42,146 bases of DNA from Chryseobacterium sp. S0630 (GTDB lineage Bacteria; Bacteroidota; Bacteroidia; Flavobacteriales; Weeksellaceae). This document shows, piece by piece, positions 7,822 through 16,900 of this stretch. The stretch is from contig NZ_JAMZGF010000050.1 of the NCBI RefSeq assembly GCF_024158915.1, forward strand, positions 1 to 42,146, given 5' to 3'. The notes below the pieces were generated by a model that saw only the letters and a program-made list of their open reading frames with translations, was not told the origin of the DNA and made no database searches. Within the stretch, counting starts at the first letter, position 1; every line of letters starts with the position of its first letter. The translations under genes were made by a program, and so were the position numbers.

Positions 7822-8583
7822 TTAGAATAAATTTGAAGGTTTATTAAACAAAGCATCCGGAGAATAGCTGTCAATAAATATTAAGAAAGCATCTTCGTCA
7901 AAATATCCGTCTTCATAAAGAATTTCAGCTTTAAGTAATCCGATTTCACCAGGTCTTTCAAGACTGATATTTTCAATAAACTTTCCGGTTTTCCCTGTTA
8001 TTTCATTATGAAAACTGATTAAGTATCTGGAATAAATATTTCCTTCAGCCACCGTGTAATGTCCGTTTTCTGCAATGAGAGAAGTCATAATGCTTCCTCC
8101 GATGTATGTTTCATTATCATTCCCCGAAGCACCAAACAATACTTTTGAGGTAACATTTCCAGAGCAATATAATGAACCGTTGATGATAATATTTTCAGCC
8201 TGTATATTACCGGTAACAATAAGAACAATATAGTCTTCCACAAACAGTTTTTTGGATAACTGAAGGTCACCTTCAATAAGAATTATTTTGTATCCTTCAT
8301 CTTCAGAGGTAATTAATTCAAGAGAAGTGCTGTCTTCATTTTCTATGAGAACAATTTCAGGTGCATTATCCTCATTGTTGATATACAGAGAAGCATCTTT
8401 GATCTTTTCTGCTGTTTCATCATCCAGCATTTCGAGAAATTCGGCAAGACTTTCTTCATCTAAATAGCTTTCATTGAAAAAATTATTTTCCAAAGCTTCA
8501 TGAGCGATGCTATATAGATTTTCCGATTTATCTTTGAGCTGTTTGTATAATTGATCTTTGGTAAGTTTTTGCAATTCTTTCAT
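7822..8583 (-). CDS. bactofilin-like / polymer-forming repeat protein
   Basis: Unknown 253-aa cytosolic protein without a signal peptide or membrane segment. The N-terminal 80 residues are acidic and helical (ESLAEFLEMLDDETAEKIKD). Residues of about 105-200 show a right-handed beta-helix rhythm of short hydrophobic strands separated by turns, for example DYIVLIVTGNIQAENIIING, SLYCSGNVTSKVLFG, IGGSIMTSLIAENGHY and AEGNIYSRYLIS. This is reminiscent of polymer-forming (bactofilin-like) domains. The C-terminus is short and acidic. It follows the radical SAM gene's promoter region on the same strand, with 158 bases between. The structural assignment is by eye and no function is claimed. Confidence 0.6.
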   Translation of the reverse strand: MKELQKLTKDQLYKQLKDKSENLYSIAHEALENNFFNESYLDEESLAEFLEMLDDETAEKIKDASLYINNEDNAPEIVLIENEDSTSLELITSEDEGYKIILIEGDLQLSKKLFVEDYIVLIVTGNIQAENIIINGSLYCSGNVTSKVLFGASGNDNETYIGGSIMTSLIAENGHYTVAEGNIYSRYLISFHNEITGKTGKFIENISLERPGEIGLLKAEILYEDGYFDEDAFLIFIDSYSPDALFNKPSNLF

Positions 8584-8935
8584 CTGCTTTTAAAAGTATA
8601 TACATGGGTCTGTTCAGTGGGGGAAACACCTATTAATAGACCAATGCAATATAATCAGATAAATTTTGTTATGCCAGAAAGTAAAGAATTTATTTTCTTA
8701 AATGTTTTCCAGCATAATATTTTTTTAGCTTAATATGATATTATTTTATCAATAAACTCACTTCTACGAACTTCTGTGTGGTATTTTATTATTTATGATA
8801 CAAAACAGAACAATGTAAAAATATTTTTTGATACTTGTTTTTTGGGAGTCTTTCATTCCTATAATGTTCAGTTTTTTTGATATATTGTAATAATGATTTA
8901 CTAAAAATTTATACAACAAGTACATTTTATTTACA
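8584..8935. other. 352-base divergent gap
   Basis: This AT-rich spacer separates the minus-strand repeat protein from the plus-strand Crp/Fnr gene. I see no coding region, no RNA gene, no strong hairpin and no clear TAnnTTTG element for either gene. Confidence 0.5.
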
Positions 8936-9523
8936 ATGTCAAAAGAAACCACTCCGCTTATAGAATATTTTAAAAGCTATATTCCGCTTTCAAAGAATGA
9001 AATTGAGGTATTGAATGAAAGGTTTGTTGAAAGAAGAATCAAGCGAAAACAGTTTATTCTTAAAGAAAACGAGATCTGTCAGTATTATACATTTGTAGTT
9101 TCAGGCTGCTTAAAAATGTACAATATAGATGGTAACGGAGAAGAACATAATCTTCAGTTTGCTGCAGAAAACGACTGGATTGTAGATATAGATAGTTTTC
9201 ATAATAAAAAGCCCAGTAAACTATACATTGCTGCATTGGAAACTTCTACTGTACTACAGATTGAAAAAAATGACCTTTGGTTTCTTTACACCTACTATCC
9301 TAAATTTGACAAGAATTTCAGAGTAATTATTGAGAAAAAATTTATTGAACTGCAAAATCGGGTGCTTCAAAATATAAGTGCTACGGGAGAAGAAAAATAT
9401 GAGTTTTTCCTCAAACATTATCCCCACTTGGCGAATCGGCTTCCTAATACACAGATTGCTTCCTATCTTGGAATCACACCACAGTTTTTAAGTAAAATCC
9501 GGCAGAGAAGAATAAAAAACTAA
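8936..9523 (+). CDS. Crp/Fnr family transcriptional regulator
   Basis: DNA-binding regulator of 195 aa, the usual size for flavobacterial Crp/Fnr-like proteins. Residues 25-115 form the cyclic-nucleotide-binding-like beta barrel (FILKENEICQYYTFVVSGCL, then NLQFAAENDWIVDIDSF). A long dimerisation helix follows (about 118-145). The C-terminal helix-turn-helix is short (NTQIASYLGITPQFLSKIRQ, about 172-191). The residues that contact cAMP in E. coli Crp are not obviously conserved and there is no Fnr-type cysteine cluster, so the ligand is unknown. The next gene, a redox oxidoreductase, starts 129 bases downstream. The spacer holds two identical palindromes that could be binding sites. Confidence 0.9.
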   Translation: MSKETTPLIEYFKSYIPLSKNEIEVLNERFVERRIKRKQFILKENEICQYYTFVVSGCLKMYNIDGNGEEHNLQFAAENDWIVDIDSFHNKKPSKLYIAALETSTVLQIEKNDLWFLYTYYPKFDKNFRVIIEKKFIELQNRVLQNISATGEEKYEFFLKHYPHLANRLPNTQIASYLGITPQFLSKIRQRRIKN

Positions 9524-9532
9524 TTTTTATAT

Positions 9533-9589
9533 GAAACTAGTTTCATCATTCGCCTTACCAAATGTCAAGAAGAGTTCTTAAACTAGTTT
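9533..9589 (+). promoter_or_regulatory. pair of AAACTAGTTT palindromes (candidate operators)
   Basis: GAAACTAGTTTC (9533-9544) is a perfect 12-base palindrome. Its 10-base core AAACTAGTTT recurs at 9580-9589, with centres 46 bases apart. The second copy ends 25 bases before a -7 element, a position where an activator could contact polymerase. The neighbouring Crp/Fnr gene makes it the natural candidate ligand, which is inference. Confidence 0.5.
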
Positions 9590-9614
9590 GTCTTTTTTTG
9601 AATGGCTTTCCCAC

Positions 9615-9622
9615 TAATTTTG
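9615..9622 (+). promoter_or_regulatory. -7 element for the F420-reductase-like gene
   Basis: TAATTTTG matches TAnnTTTG, 31 bases before the ATG. No TTG lies at the usual 19-21 base spacing: TTG occurs at 14 and 24 bases. This fits a promoter that needs an activator. Confidence 0.45.
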
Positions 9623-9652
9623 ACATAGATAATTTATTAAAAATCAAAAGAA

Positions 9653-10303
9653 ATGGAAACATTAAAAAAAGTGGCCGTTATTGGTCTTGGTAACATTGGA
9701 AAAGCAATTGCAGGTGATTTGGTTAACAATAGCCGTAATGTGATTGTAGCATCAAGAAATGATGAAGAGTCTGCTGGTTTTGCCCAACAGTCCCATGGTT
9801 TTGCCCAAAGTATGGATATTGATCAGGCAATCAATACTGCAGATATTATTATTCCGGCAATAGGGTTTGGCGCTTTCAAAGAATTTTTCAATGATCATGG
9901 CAATATTCTGAAAGGGAAGATCATTATTGATGTATCCAATCCTATTACTCCGGATGGAAATGGCGGATTTAAAAAGATCATCGGAGAGAAAGAATCTGCA
10001 GGAGAACTCAACAGAGCTGCTCTTCCTCAGGGAGCTAAGCTGGTAAAAGCATTTGGAACATTGGGTGCAGGAAGTCTTGCGGAAGCTTCCAACAGTAATC
10101 CTGAAAAAGCAGTATTGTTTTATGCTTCAGATGATACCTCAGTTGACAAAGATATAGAAGATGTTATTAGAAATGCAGGATTTGATGCTTTAAAAGTAGG
10201 AGGGATTGATCAGTCGATCCGTATTGAAGTTTTTGGAGATCTGCATGAATTTGGAGCACTGGGAAAAACGGTAAGCCTTGCAGAAGCTCAATCAAAATTA
10301 TAG
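9653..10303 (+). CDS. NAD(P)-binding, F420-dependent-reductase-like oxidoreductase
   Basis: A 216-aa protein of the NADPH-dependent F420 reductase-like (NADP oxidoreductase, coenzyme F420-dependent) superfamily. The N-terminal Rossmann fold has the dinucleotide motif GLGNIGKAIA (residues 11-20), with IVASRNDEE at the end of strand 2, which suggests NADP preference. DVSNPITPDGNGG and KLVKAFGTLGAG are typical of the family. Flavobacteria do not generally make F420, so the real hydride partner is unknown. It sits downstream of a Crp/Fnr regulator with paired palindromes between them. The downstream neighbour is convergent, separated by a bidirectional terminator. Confidence 0.85.
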   Translation: METLKKVAVIGLGNIGKAIAGDLVNNSRNVIVASRNDEESAGFAQQSHGFAQSMDIDQAINTADIIIPAIGFGAFKEFFNDHGNILKGKIIIDVSNPITPDGNGGFKKIIGEKESAGELNRAALPQGAKLVKAFGTLGAGSLAEASNSNPEKAVLFYASDDTSVDKDIEDVIRNAGFDALKVGGIDQSIRIEVFGDLHEFGALGKTVSLAEAQSKL

Positions 10304-10324
10304 AAAACACTTACTCAAGTTATA

Positions 10325-10361
10325 CAAAAGCCGGGCTTCATAAAGATGTCCGGCTTTTGTA
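10325..10361. terminator. bidirectional terminator between convergent genes
   Basis: CAAAAGCCGG (10325-10334) pairs with CCGGCTTTTG (10350-10359) around a 15-base loop. It has A and T runs on both sides and lies between the convergent oxidoreductase and EamA genes. Confidence 0.75.
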
Positions 10362-10392
10362 TTATTTTATATATAATTCAAAGAAAAGATTT

Positions 10393-11271
10393 CTAGACGT
10401 GACCTATTTTCTTTTGATCCCCAATTACATTCAGGGTAACTCCAAAAAGAATTAAAGTAATCCCGATGAGCAAATTAGGCGTAAATTTTTCATGAAACAT
10501 CAAGACACTGATCAGTACAGCAACCACAGGTTCCAAAGCTCCTAAAATGGCAACAGGAGTAGATCCGATATATTTGATTGCAAATACCAGACATAAGCTG
10601 GAAATAACCGTAGTAAGGAATGCGAAAATAAGGAAGTTAGTAAAAATTTCTGTTGAAGGAATAGCAAACGATTCATTTGCCATCAAAACTTTGGTCATAA
10701 AGAACAGCGAGGTAAACAGCATAGAATAAAACGTAAGCTTAAATCCGGAAACCTTGATATTCGATTTGTTGACAATGACCATATATAATGCATAGAACAA
10801 TGAACTAAGCATGACAATTCCCAATCCTGCAAAATTAATTTCCAGTCCGTTTCCTTTTAAACATAAAACAATGACTCCAGCGAAAGCAAGAAGTAAAGAT
10901 GCTCCCGATAGCCTGGTCAATCTTTCTTTGTAAAAGAAAAGCATGATGAGTGCTACAATAATCGGATAAATAAATAAAACGGTAGAGGCAATTCCTGGCG
11001 TGAGGAAATCGTATCCTAAAAACAGAAACTCTGAAGAAAGGGCATAGCAGATTCCAAGGATGGCCAGAATTAAGGCTTCTTTTTTATTGATTTTAAAACT
11101 TTCTCTGGAATACAGCAAATATCCTCCCACCATTAAAGCTGAAAAGAAAAATCTGTAAAACAGCGTAATATCCATTGAAAAGTGTGCCTGCTTAACAGGC
11201 AGGATAAAAATAGGAATCAGGCCATATGAAACGGCTGATAAAATTCCCAGTGTGTAACCTCTAAGTTTCAT
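10393..11271 (-). CDS. EamA/DMT-superfamily transporter
   Basis: Inner-membrane permease of the drug/metabolite transporter superfamily (292 aa, two EamA repeats of five helices, about ten hydrophobic segments). Recognisable segments are GYTLGILSAVSYGLIPIF, FYRFFFSALMVGGYLL, TPGIASTVLFIYPIIVAL in repeat 1, and AIKYIGSTPVAILGALEPV then FHEKFTPNLLIGITLILFG in repeat 2. This last region is the family's conserved end. The substrate cannot be predicted. It is a single gene downstream of the terminator of the alpha-oxoamine synthase gene. Confidence 0.9.
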   Translation of the reverse strand: MKLRGYTLGILSAVSYGLIPIFILPVKQAHFSMDITLFYRFFFSALMVGGYLLYSRESFKINKKEALILAILGICYALSSEFLFLGYDFLTPGIASTVLFIYPIIVALIMLFFYKERLTRLSGASLLLAFAGVIVLCLKGNGLEINFAGLGIVMLSSLFYALYMVIVNKSNIKVSGFKLTFYSMLFTSLFFMTKVLMANESFAIPSTEIFTNFLIFAFLTTVISSLCLVFAIKYIGSTPVAILGALEPVVAVLISVLMFHEKFTPNLLIGITLILFGVTLNVIGDQKKIGHV

Positions 11272-11293
11272 TTGCTTTTATAGTTATTAAACA

Positions 11294-11326
11294 AAAAAGC
11301 CACTGAATCAATCAGTGGCTTTTTTA
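11294..11326 (-). terminator. terminator of the alpha-oxoamine synthase gene
   Basis: AAAAAAGCCACTGA and TCAGTGGCTTTTTT pair perfectly around a 5-base loop, with T runs on both strands. The hairpin lies just after the stop of the minus-strand synthase gene and just upstream of the EamA gene. Confidence 0.85.
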
Positions 11327-11337
11327 TATTTTTAAGA

Positions 11338-12612
11338 TTAAATCGGTTTAAAACTTAATCCTTGTTCCTGCAGTAATTTTTGTTCCTGCTCTTTGTAGTA
11401 GCCACCTACTAATTTATCATGAATTGCTTCAAACGCTGCCAGAGTTTCATTGATCTCTGCATCGGTATGAGAAGCGGTTGGAATAAGCCTTAAAAGAATC
11501 ATTCCCTTCGGAATGACCGGATACACCACCACGGAGGTGAATATTCCATAATTCTCTCTTAAATCTTTTACCAATAGAGTAGCTTCTACAGGAGTTCCCT
11601 GCATCATTACCGGAGTTACACAAGTATTAGTGTCTCCAATATTGAATCCTCTTTCTATAAGTCCGTTTTGTAACTTGTAAACATTTTCCCAAAGTTTAGC
11701 TTTGATCTCAGGTCTTGATCTCAATAGCTCTAGTCTTTTTAATCCTCCGATTACCATTGGCATCGTAAGAGATTTTGCAAAGATTTGTGATCTTAAGTTG
11801 AACTTCAGGTATCTGATGATTTCTTTGTCACCCGCAAGGAATGCTCCGAAACCAGCCATAGATTTAGCAAAAGTTGAGAAATAAACATCAATCTGATCGT
11901 TACAGTCCTGCTCTTCACCTACACCAGCACCTGTTGTTCCAAGTGTTCCGAAACCGTGAGCATCATCTACTAAAAGTCTGAACTGATATTTAGATTTAAG
12001 ATCGCAGATCTCTTTGATTTTTCCCTGTTGTCCTCTCATCCCGAAAACACCTTCTGTAATCACAAGAATACCTCCTCCTGTTTCTTCAGCCACCTTGGTT
12101 GCTCTTTGAAGGTTTTTCTCAAGACTTGCCATATCATTGTGTTTGTAGGTAAATCTTTTACCGGAATGAAGTCTTACTCCATCCACGATGCAGGCATGAG
12201 AATCCATATCATAAACAATAACATCATTTCTGCTTACCAAAGCATCAATGGTAGAAACCATTCCCTGGTAACCGAAATTCAATAGATATGCTGATTCTTT
12301 TTTTACGAAGTCTGCCAACTCTCTTTCCAACTGAAGGTGCTGATCTGTTTCTCCAGACATCGCTCTTGCTCCCATTGGGTAGAACATTCCATATTCTGCA
12401 GCCGCTTTTGCATCCGCTTCTATTACTTCAGGATGATTACACAATCCTAAATAATCATTGGCACTCCAGAAAATTACTTCTCTCCCCTGAAATTGCATTC
12501 TAGGGCCGATAGGTCCCTCTAATCTTGGGAAAATAAAATAGCCTTCACCATAATCTGCAAATTGTCCAAGTGGTCCTGGATTTTCTTTTATTCTTTCAAA
12601 AATATCCAACAT
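11338..12612 (-). CDS. alpha-oxoamine synthase, candidate cysteate (or serine) C-fatty acyltransferase
   Basis: PLP-dependent alpha-oxoamine synthase (424 aa) that would condense an acyl thioester with an amino acid, the first committed step of sphingolipid (serine) or capnine sulfonolipid (cysteate) synthesis. Visible features are the family core FWSANDYLGLCNHPEV, LLNFGYQGMVSTIDAL, the cofactor segment DDAHGFGTLG (Asp216, His219) and the Schiff-base Lys250 in TFAKS. The open frame extends upstream to a TTG, but that extension runs through a terminator hairpin. The ATG at 12612 (MLDIFERIKENPG) also matches my memory of homologues. The gene lies directly downstream of a fold-II PLP synthase that could supply cysteate, which favours the capnine route. 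Serine palmitoyltransferase remains possible, since the paralogues cannot be separated by eye. Confidence 0.82.
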   Translation of the reverse strand: MLDIFERIKENPGPLGQFADYGEGYFIFPRLEGPIGPRMQFQGREVIFWSANDYLGLCNHPEVIEADAKAAAEYGMFYPMGARAMSGETDQHLQLERELADFVKKESAYLLNFGYQGMVSTIDALVSRNDVIVYDMDSHACIVDGVRLHSGKRFTYKHNDMASLEKNLQRATKVAEETGGGILVITEGVFGMRGQQGKIKEICDLKSKYQFRLLVDDAHGFGTLGTTGAGVGEEQDCNDQIDVYFSTFAKSMAGFGAFLAGDKEIIRYLKFNLRSQIFAKSLTMPMVIGGLKRLELLRSRPEIKAKLWENVYKLQNGLIERGFNIGDTNTCVTPVMMQGTPVEATLLVKDLRENYGIFTSVVVYPVIPKGMILLRLIPTASHTDAEINETLAAFEAIHDKLVGGYYKEQEQKLLQEQGLSFKPI

Positions 12613-12631
12613 TGTATCGTAATTTTTAAGT

Positions 12632-12668
12632 AAAAAAGCCTTTTTTGTCTGAACACGCAAAAGGCTTT
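12632..12668 (-). terminator. terminator between the two PLP enzyme genes
   Basis: AAAGCCTTTT (12635-12644) pairs perfectly with AAAAGGCTTT (12659-12668) around a 14-base loop and is T-rich on the minus-strand exit. It lies 26 bases after the fold-II synthase stop and 20 bases before the next ATG, so read-through between the two genes is probably partial. Confidence 0.65.
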
Positions 12669-12693
12669 ATTTGTATCGTGATTTTATTCGTTC

Positions 12694-13731
12694 TTATTTG
12701 ATAAACTCCGTTTTGAAAACTTCATCGTAATTGTGAACACAGTTGTTGACAAATCCCTGTTCAGCCATCCATTTATCACTGTATACTTTAGTGATGTATC
12801 GGGAACCGTGGTCAGGATATATTAAAACAACTATATCATTTTCTGTAAGCTCATGAGACTGGGCATACTGCATCAATCCCTGCGTTACAGCTCCGGTAGT
12901 ATAACCTCCCATGATAGCTTCTTTCAAAGCAATTTCACGGGTTCTGTACGCAGACATTTCATCATTTACCCTTACAAACTCATCCACCTTGTCGAAAAGC
13001 AGGGCAGAAGGGATCAGGTTTTTACCCATTCCTTCGATCTGATAAGGATGTACATCTTCTTTATGAATTTCTCCTGTCTCGTGATAGCTTTTAAGGATAG
13101 AACCATCAGCATCTACACCAATGATTTTGATATCAGGATTTTTTTCCTTCAAAAACTTGGCAGAACCAGACAGTGTACCACCAGTTCCTGTACAAGCGAA
13201 AAGGTGAGTGATCTTACCTTCTGTCTGTTCCCAGATCTCCGGACCTGTCGTCTGATAGTGTGCATCAATATTAAGTTCGTTAAAATATTGATTGATGTAA
13301 ATAGAATTAGGGGTTTCCTGAGCGATTCTTTTAGCTACTTCATAATATGATCTGGGATCATCCGCCGGTACATTGGCCGGGCATATATACACCGTGGCAC
13401 CCAATGCTTTCAGATAAGCAATTTTTTCAGGTTTTGTTTTATCACTTACTGCAAGAATACATTTATATCCCTTAATGATACATACCATCGCAATAGAAAA
13501 CCCAGTATTACCGGAAGTAGTTTCTACAACTACAGAATCTTCTTTTAAAAGGCCTTTTTTCTCTGCGTTCTCTATAATATGAAGTGCGATTCGGTCTTTG
13601 GTGGAATGTCCAGGATTATATGATTCTAACTTGGCGTATACGGTTGCTGGAATATCTTTTGTAACAGTATTTAGCTTCACCATAGGAGTGTGTCCTATTA
13701 GGCCAAGAATATTATCGTAAACATTACTCAT
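12694..13731 (-). CDS. PLP fold-type II cysteine-synthase-like enzyme, candidate cysteate synthase
   Basis: 345-aa fold-II PLP enzyme of the cysteine synthase / cystathionine beta-synthase family, cytosolic. The cofactor lysine is Lys45 in NPGHSTKDR, where cysteine synthases usually read NPGGSVKDR. The substrate-binding loop is TTSGNTGFS (71-79) and the phosphate-binding loop is TGTGGTLSG (181-189). It lacks CBS regulatory domains and ends in a short family-specific tail. It is immediately upstream of an alpha-oxoamine synthase. In capnine-producing Bacteroidota a synthase of this fold makes L-cysteate, which the acyltransferase uses. Ordinary O-acetylserine sulfhydrylase or cystathionine beta-synthase activity is the alternative. 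Confidence 0.8.
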   Translation of the reverse strand: MSNVYDNILGLIGHTPMVKLNTVTKDIPATVYAKLESYNPGHSTKDRIALHIIENAEKKGLLKEDSVVVETTSGNTGFSIAMVCIIKGYKCILAVSDKTKPEKIAYLKALGATVYICPANVPADDPRSYYEVAKRIAQETPNSIYINQYFNELNIDAHYQTTGPEIWEQTEGKITHLFACTGTGGTLSGSAKFLKEKNPDIKIIGVDADGSILKSYHETGEIHKEDVHPYQIEGMGKNLIPSALLFDKVDEFVRVNDEMSAYRTREIALKEAIMGGYTTGAVTQGLMQYAQSHELTENDIVVLIYPDHGSRYITKVYSDKWMAEQGFVNNCVHNYDEVFKTEFIK

Positions 13732-13761
13732 TATTTGTTATTTTCAATAAAAATCTGACTG

Positions 13762-13769
13762 CAAAAATA
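13762..13769 (-). promoter_or_regulatory. -7 element of the fold-II PLP synthase promoter
   Basis: TATTTTTG on the minus strand fits TAnnTTTG and lies 30 bases before the ATG at 13731. No clear -33 TTG is seen. Confidence 0.4.
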
Positions 13770-13953
13770 CAAAAAAATAAATAATTACTAAACTTTTGTT
13801 TGATTTCTAGGGCATAGTTTGTAAAAAAATATTTTAGTATTTTCAGTTTTGACACGAGTATAATCGCAAATACTACGCCAAAATTTTTAAATTTTGTTAA
13901 AACCCGCATAAAATAAGATAAAAGCCTTATTTTCGCATAATTGATTTAATACT

Positions 13954-16900
13954 ATGAAAAATTGGACTTTTAGGCAATGGAACACCGTTTCAGGATGGGT
14001 GATTTTCGTCATTGCTTTTTTCACGTACTTGTCCACCATAGAACCCAATTTCAGTTTCTGGGATTGTGGCGAGTACATTTCTTCTGCAGTAAAACTTGAA
14101 GTAACGCACGCTCCCGGAGCTGCATTATTCCAGATAGTGGGTGCCGTGGCAGCCATTTTTGCATTAGGGAAAGGCGAAAACTATTCTATCGTGATCAACG
14201 CGATGTCTGCATTGTTCAGTGCGCTGACTATTTTATTTTTGTTTTGGACGATCACACATTTTGTGAGACGCCTTCTCAACAAAGATTTTGAAGAAATTAC
14301 AAAACATCAGGAAATCTCTATTTTATTTGCAGGAGCAGTAGGAGCACTTTGCTTTACGTTCTCAGATACATTCTGGTTTTCTGCAGTAGAAGGAGAGGTT
14401 TACTCTATGGCTTCTATGTTTATTGCGCTTTTGGTCTGGTTAATCACCAAATGGGAGAATGAGTATAAAGCAGGAGACAGTGAAAGATGGATTATTCTTA
14501 TTTTCTTTGTTTTAGGACTTTCTGTGGGAGTACACATGATGTGTATGCTTGCAATTCCTGCAGTATGTCTGGTATACTATGCTAGAAATTATAAGTTTAC
14601 CTGGAAAAACTTTATCTGGGCAAACCTTATTACTTTAGGGATTTTGATTATCGTTTTCAAAATTATCTTCCCTTTAATTATGACAATGTTCGGAAGACTT
14701 GAGATTTTCTTTGTGAATGGTCTTGGACTTCCTTTCCACTCCGGAACAATTGCAGCGTTTATTTTAATGGTAGCGATCTGCTATTTCTTAATTAAGTATG
14801 CAAGAAAAGCAAAAAGAAAAATCTACCAGACGGCTGCATTATCTGTAGTTTTTATGATGATCGGGTTCTCTTGCTGGATGGTTATTCCTATCAGAGCAAA
14901 TGCTAATCCACCGATGAACCTTAATGATCCGGATACAGCAATTGGTATGCTGGATTATTATAACAGAGAGCAGTATGGTGACTGGCCTACGATTTACGGA
15001 CAAAACTATACAGCATTTCTTGATGCTAACGGAATTGAAAAGAACGAAGACGGAAGTTTCAAAACACAAAAAACCGGAGAAATCTACGAAAAAGACGAAA
15101 AAACCGGAACATACAGAAAAACCGGAGACCGTTTCAATTATGTATTCAACAAGTCTCAGGTGAGCTTAATGCCAAGAATGTTTAATGAGGATAAGGATGT
15201 AATGGCGAACTATATTTCTATGTATGGTGCTCCTGATTTTACATTCAACTATGCGAATGAAGATGTGGCAGATAATCCACAGGCTAAGCAGATCTTTGAT
15301 GAGCTGAGAGCTAAATATGAAGACAAATCCATTACCGCTTCAGATTATCTGAAAGTAAAACCTTATAACCTGATCAATGTTCAGAAGCCTTCATTACTTC
15401 AGAATATGGATTACTTTATTACTTTCCAGAACGGATACTACTTTGTAAGATACCTGATGTGGAACTTCGTAGGAAGACAAAATGACCTTGAAGGAAACAT
15501 GGAAAGCACAAAAGGAAACTGGATTTCCGGTATTCCTTTCATTGATAATGCTACTGTAGGAAATCAGGATAAAATGCCTGCTAAATTCAAGAATGAAAGT
15601 ACAGTAAAATTCTTCTTCCTTCCGTTAATTTTAGGTTTGATCGGATTCTTTTTCCAATTGAACAGAGACTTCGGAAGATTCTATGCGTTGTTATCTTTAT
15701 TTATTTTAACAAGTGTAGGGATTGTTTTCTATACAGGAGTAAAACCTTTTGAACCGAGAGAAAGAGATTATGCAATGGTAGGTTCATTCTATGCATTTGC
15801 CATCTGGATTGGATTAGGAGCCGGAGCTATCTTATGGTTCTTACAGTCTAAAATAAAATCAAACGGAGCTAACATTGCTTTAGGAGTGGTTTTATTAGGA
15901 GTTCCTTTCATGATGGGCTTCCAGAACTATAATGTTCATGACAGAAGCGACAGATATACAGCGTACGATTATGCGTATTCAGTATTAAAATCCTTACCGA
16001 AAAATGATATCCTTTTCGTTTACGGTGATAACGATACTTATCCGGTTTGGGCAATTCAGGAGACTGAACAGTTCAGAGATGATGTGAAGGTAGTGAACTT
16101 TACTCTTGCCTCAACTCCATGGAATCTGGATCAGGTAAAAAGAAGAACGTACAATGCTATGGGAATCCCTAGCCAATTGACACACGAAGATTACAGAGAT
16201 GGGGTAAATGACCAGATCTATATGATGAAGAAGGAAGATTGGGAAGGTGTTTTCTCTATGCTGAAAGAACAGGGAGCTCCGGAAACAGAATTCCAATCAT
16301 TCAGAAAATATCTTACTCAGGATTCTTTAACCTTGAAACAAGCGATTGAATTCATTAAATTCAAATCTCCTGAAAAAGACGAATTGTTGAAAATGTATTT
16401 TGGAGAAGAGAAATTTGAAAAATATAATATCCTTCCGGTAAACAAATTCATCCTTCCTGTTAATAAAGAAAATGCTTTAAAAGCAGGAATCATCAACAAA
16501 GAAGATCTTCCGAACGTAGCCAATCAGATTATGATTACTTACAAAGGAAATACGCTCTATAAGAACAACCTTATTTTGATGGATCTTTTAGCGAACTTCG
16601 ACTGGAAGCGTCCGATAAACTTCTCATCAGGAGGGATTTATGACAGCGAGAATATTTTCTATCTGAACGATTACCTTCAGTTTGATGGATTCAGCTACAG
16701 ATTAATTCCTATTCAAACACCTCCAAAAGCTGATGGAGATATGGGAAGAGTAGATACTAATTCTCTTTATAATGTAGTGAAAAACTTCAGATGGGGGAAC
16801 TTCAAGAATTTAAATGCTCACTTTGATGAAACGGCTACTTCCAATATCATCAGCTACAGAATGTCAGCAAGCAGAGCGGCAGCAGCCCTTGCATTAAGCG

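Noticed and set aside
12613..12660. Upstream extension of the alpha-oxoamine synthase to the TTG at 12660
   Set aside because: It runs through a perfect terminator stem; the ATG at 12612 gives the family-typical N-terminus.
13732..13953. A riboswitch upstream of the fold-II PLP synthase
   Set aside because: The divergent spacer is AT-rich and shows none of the conserved cores I know for SAM, cobalamin or similar riboswitches.
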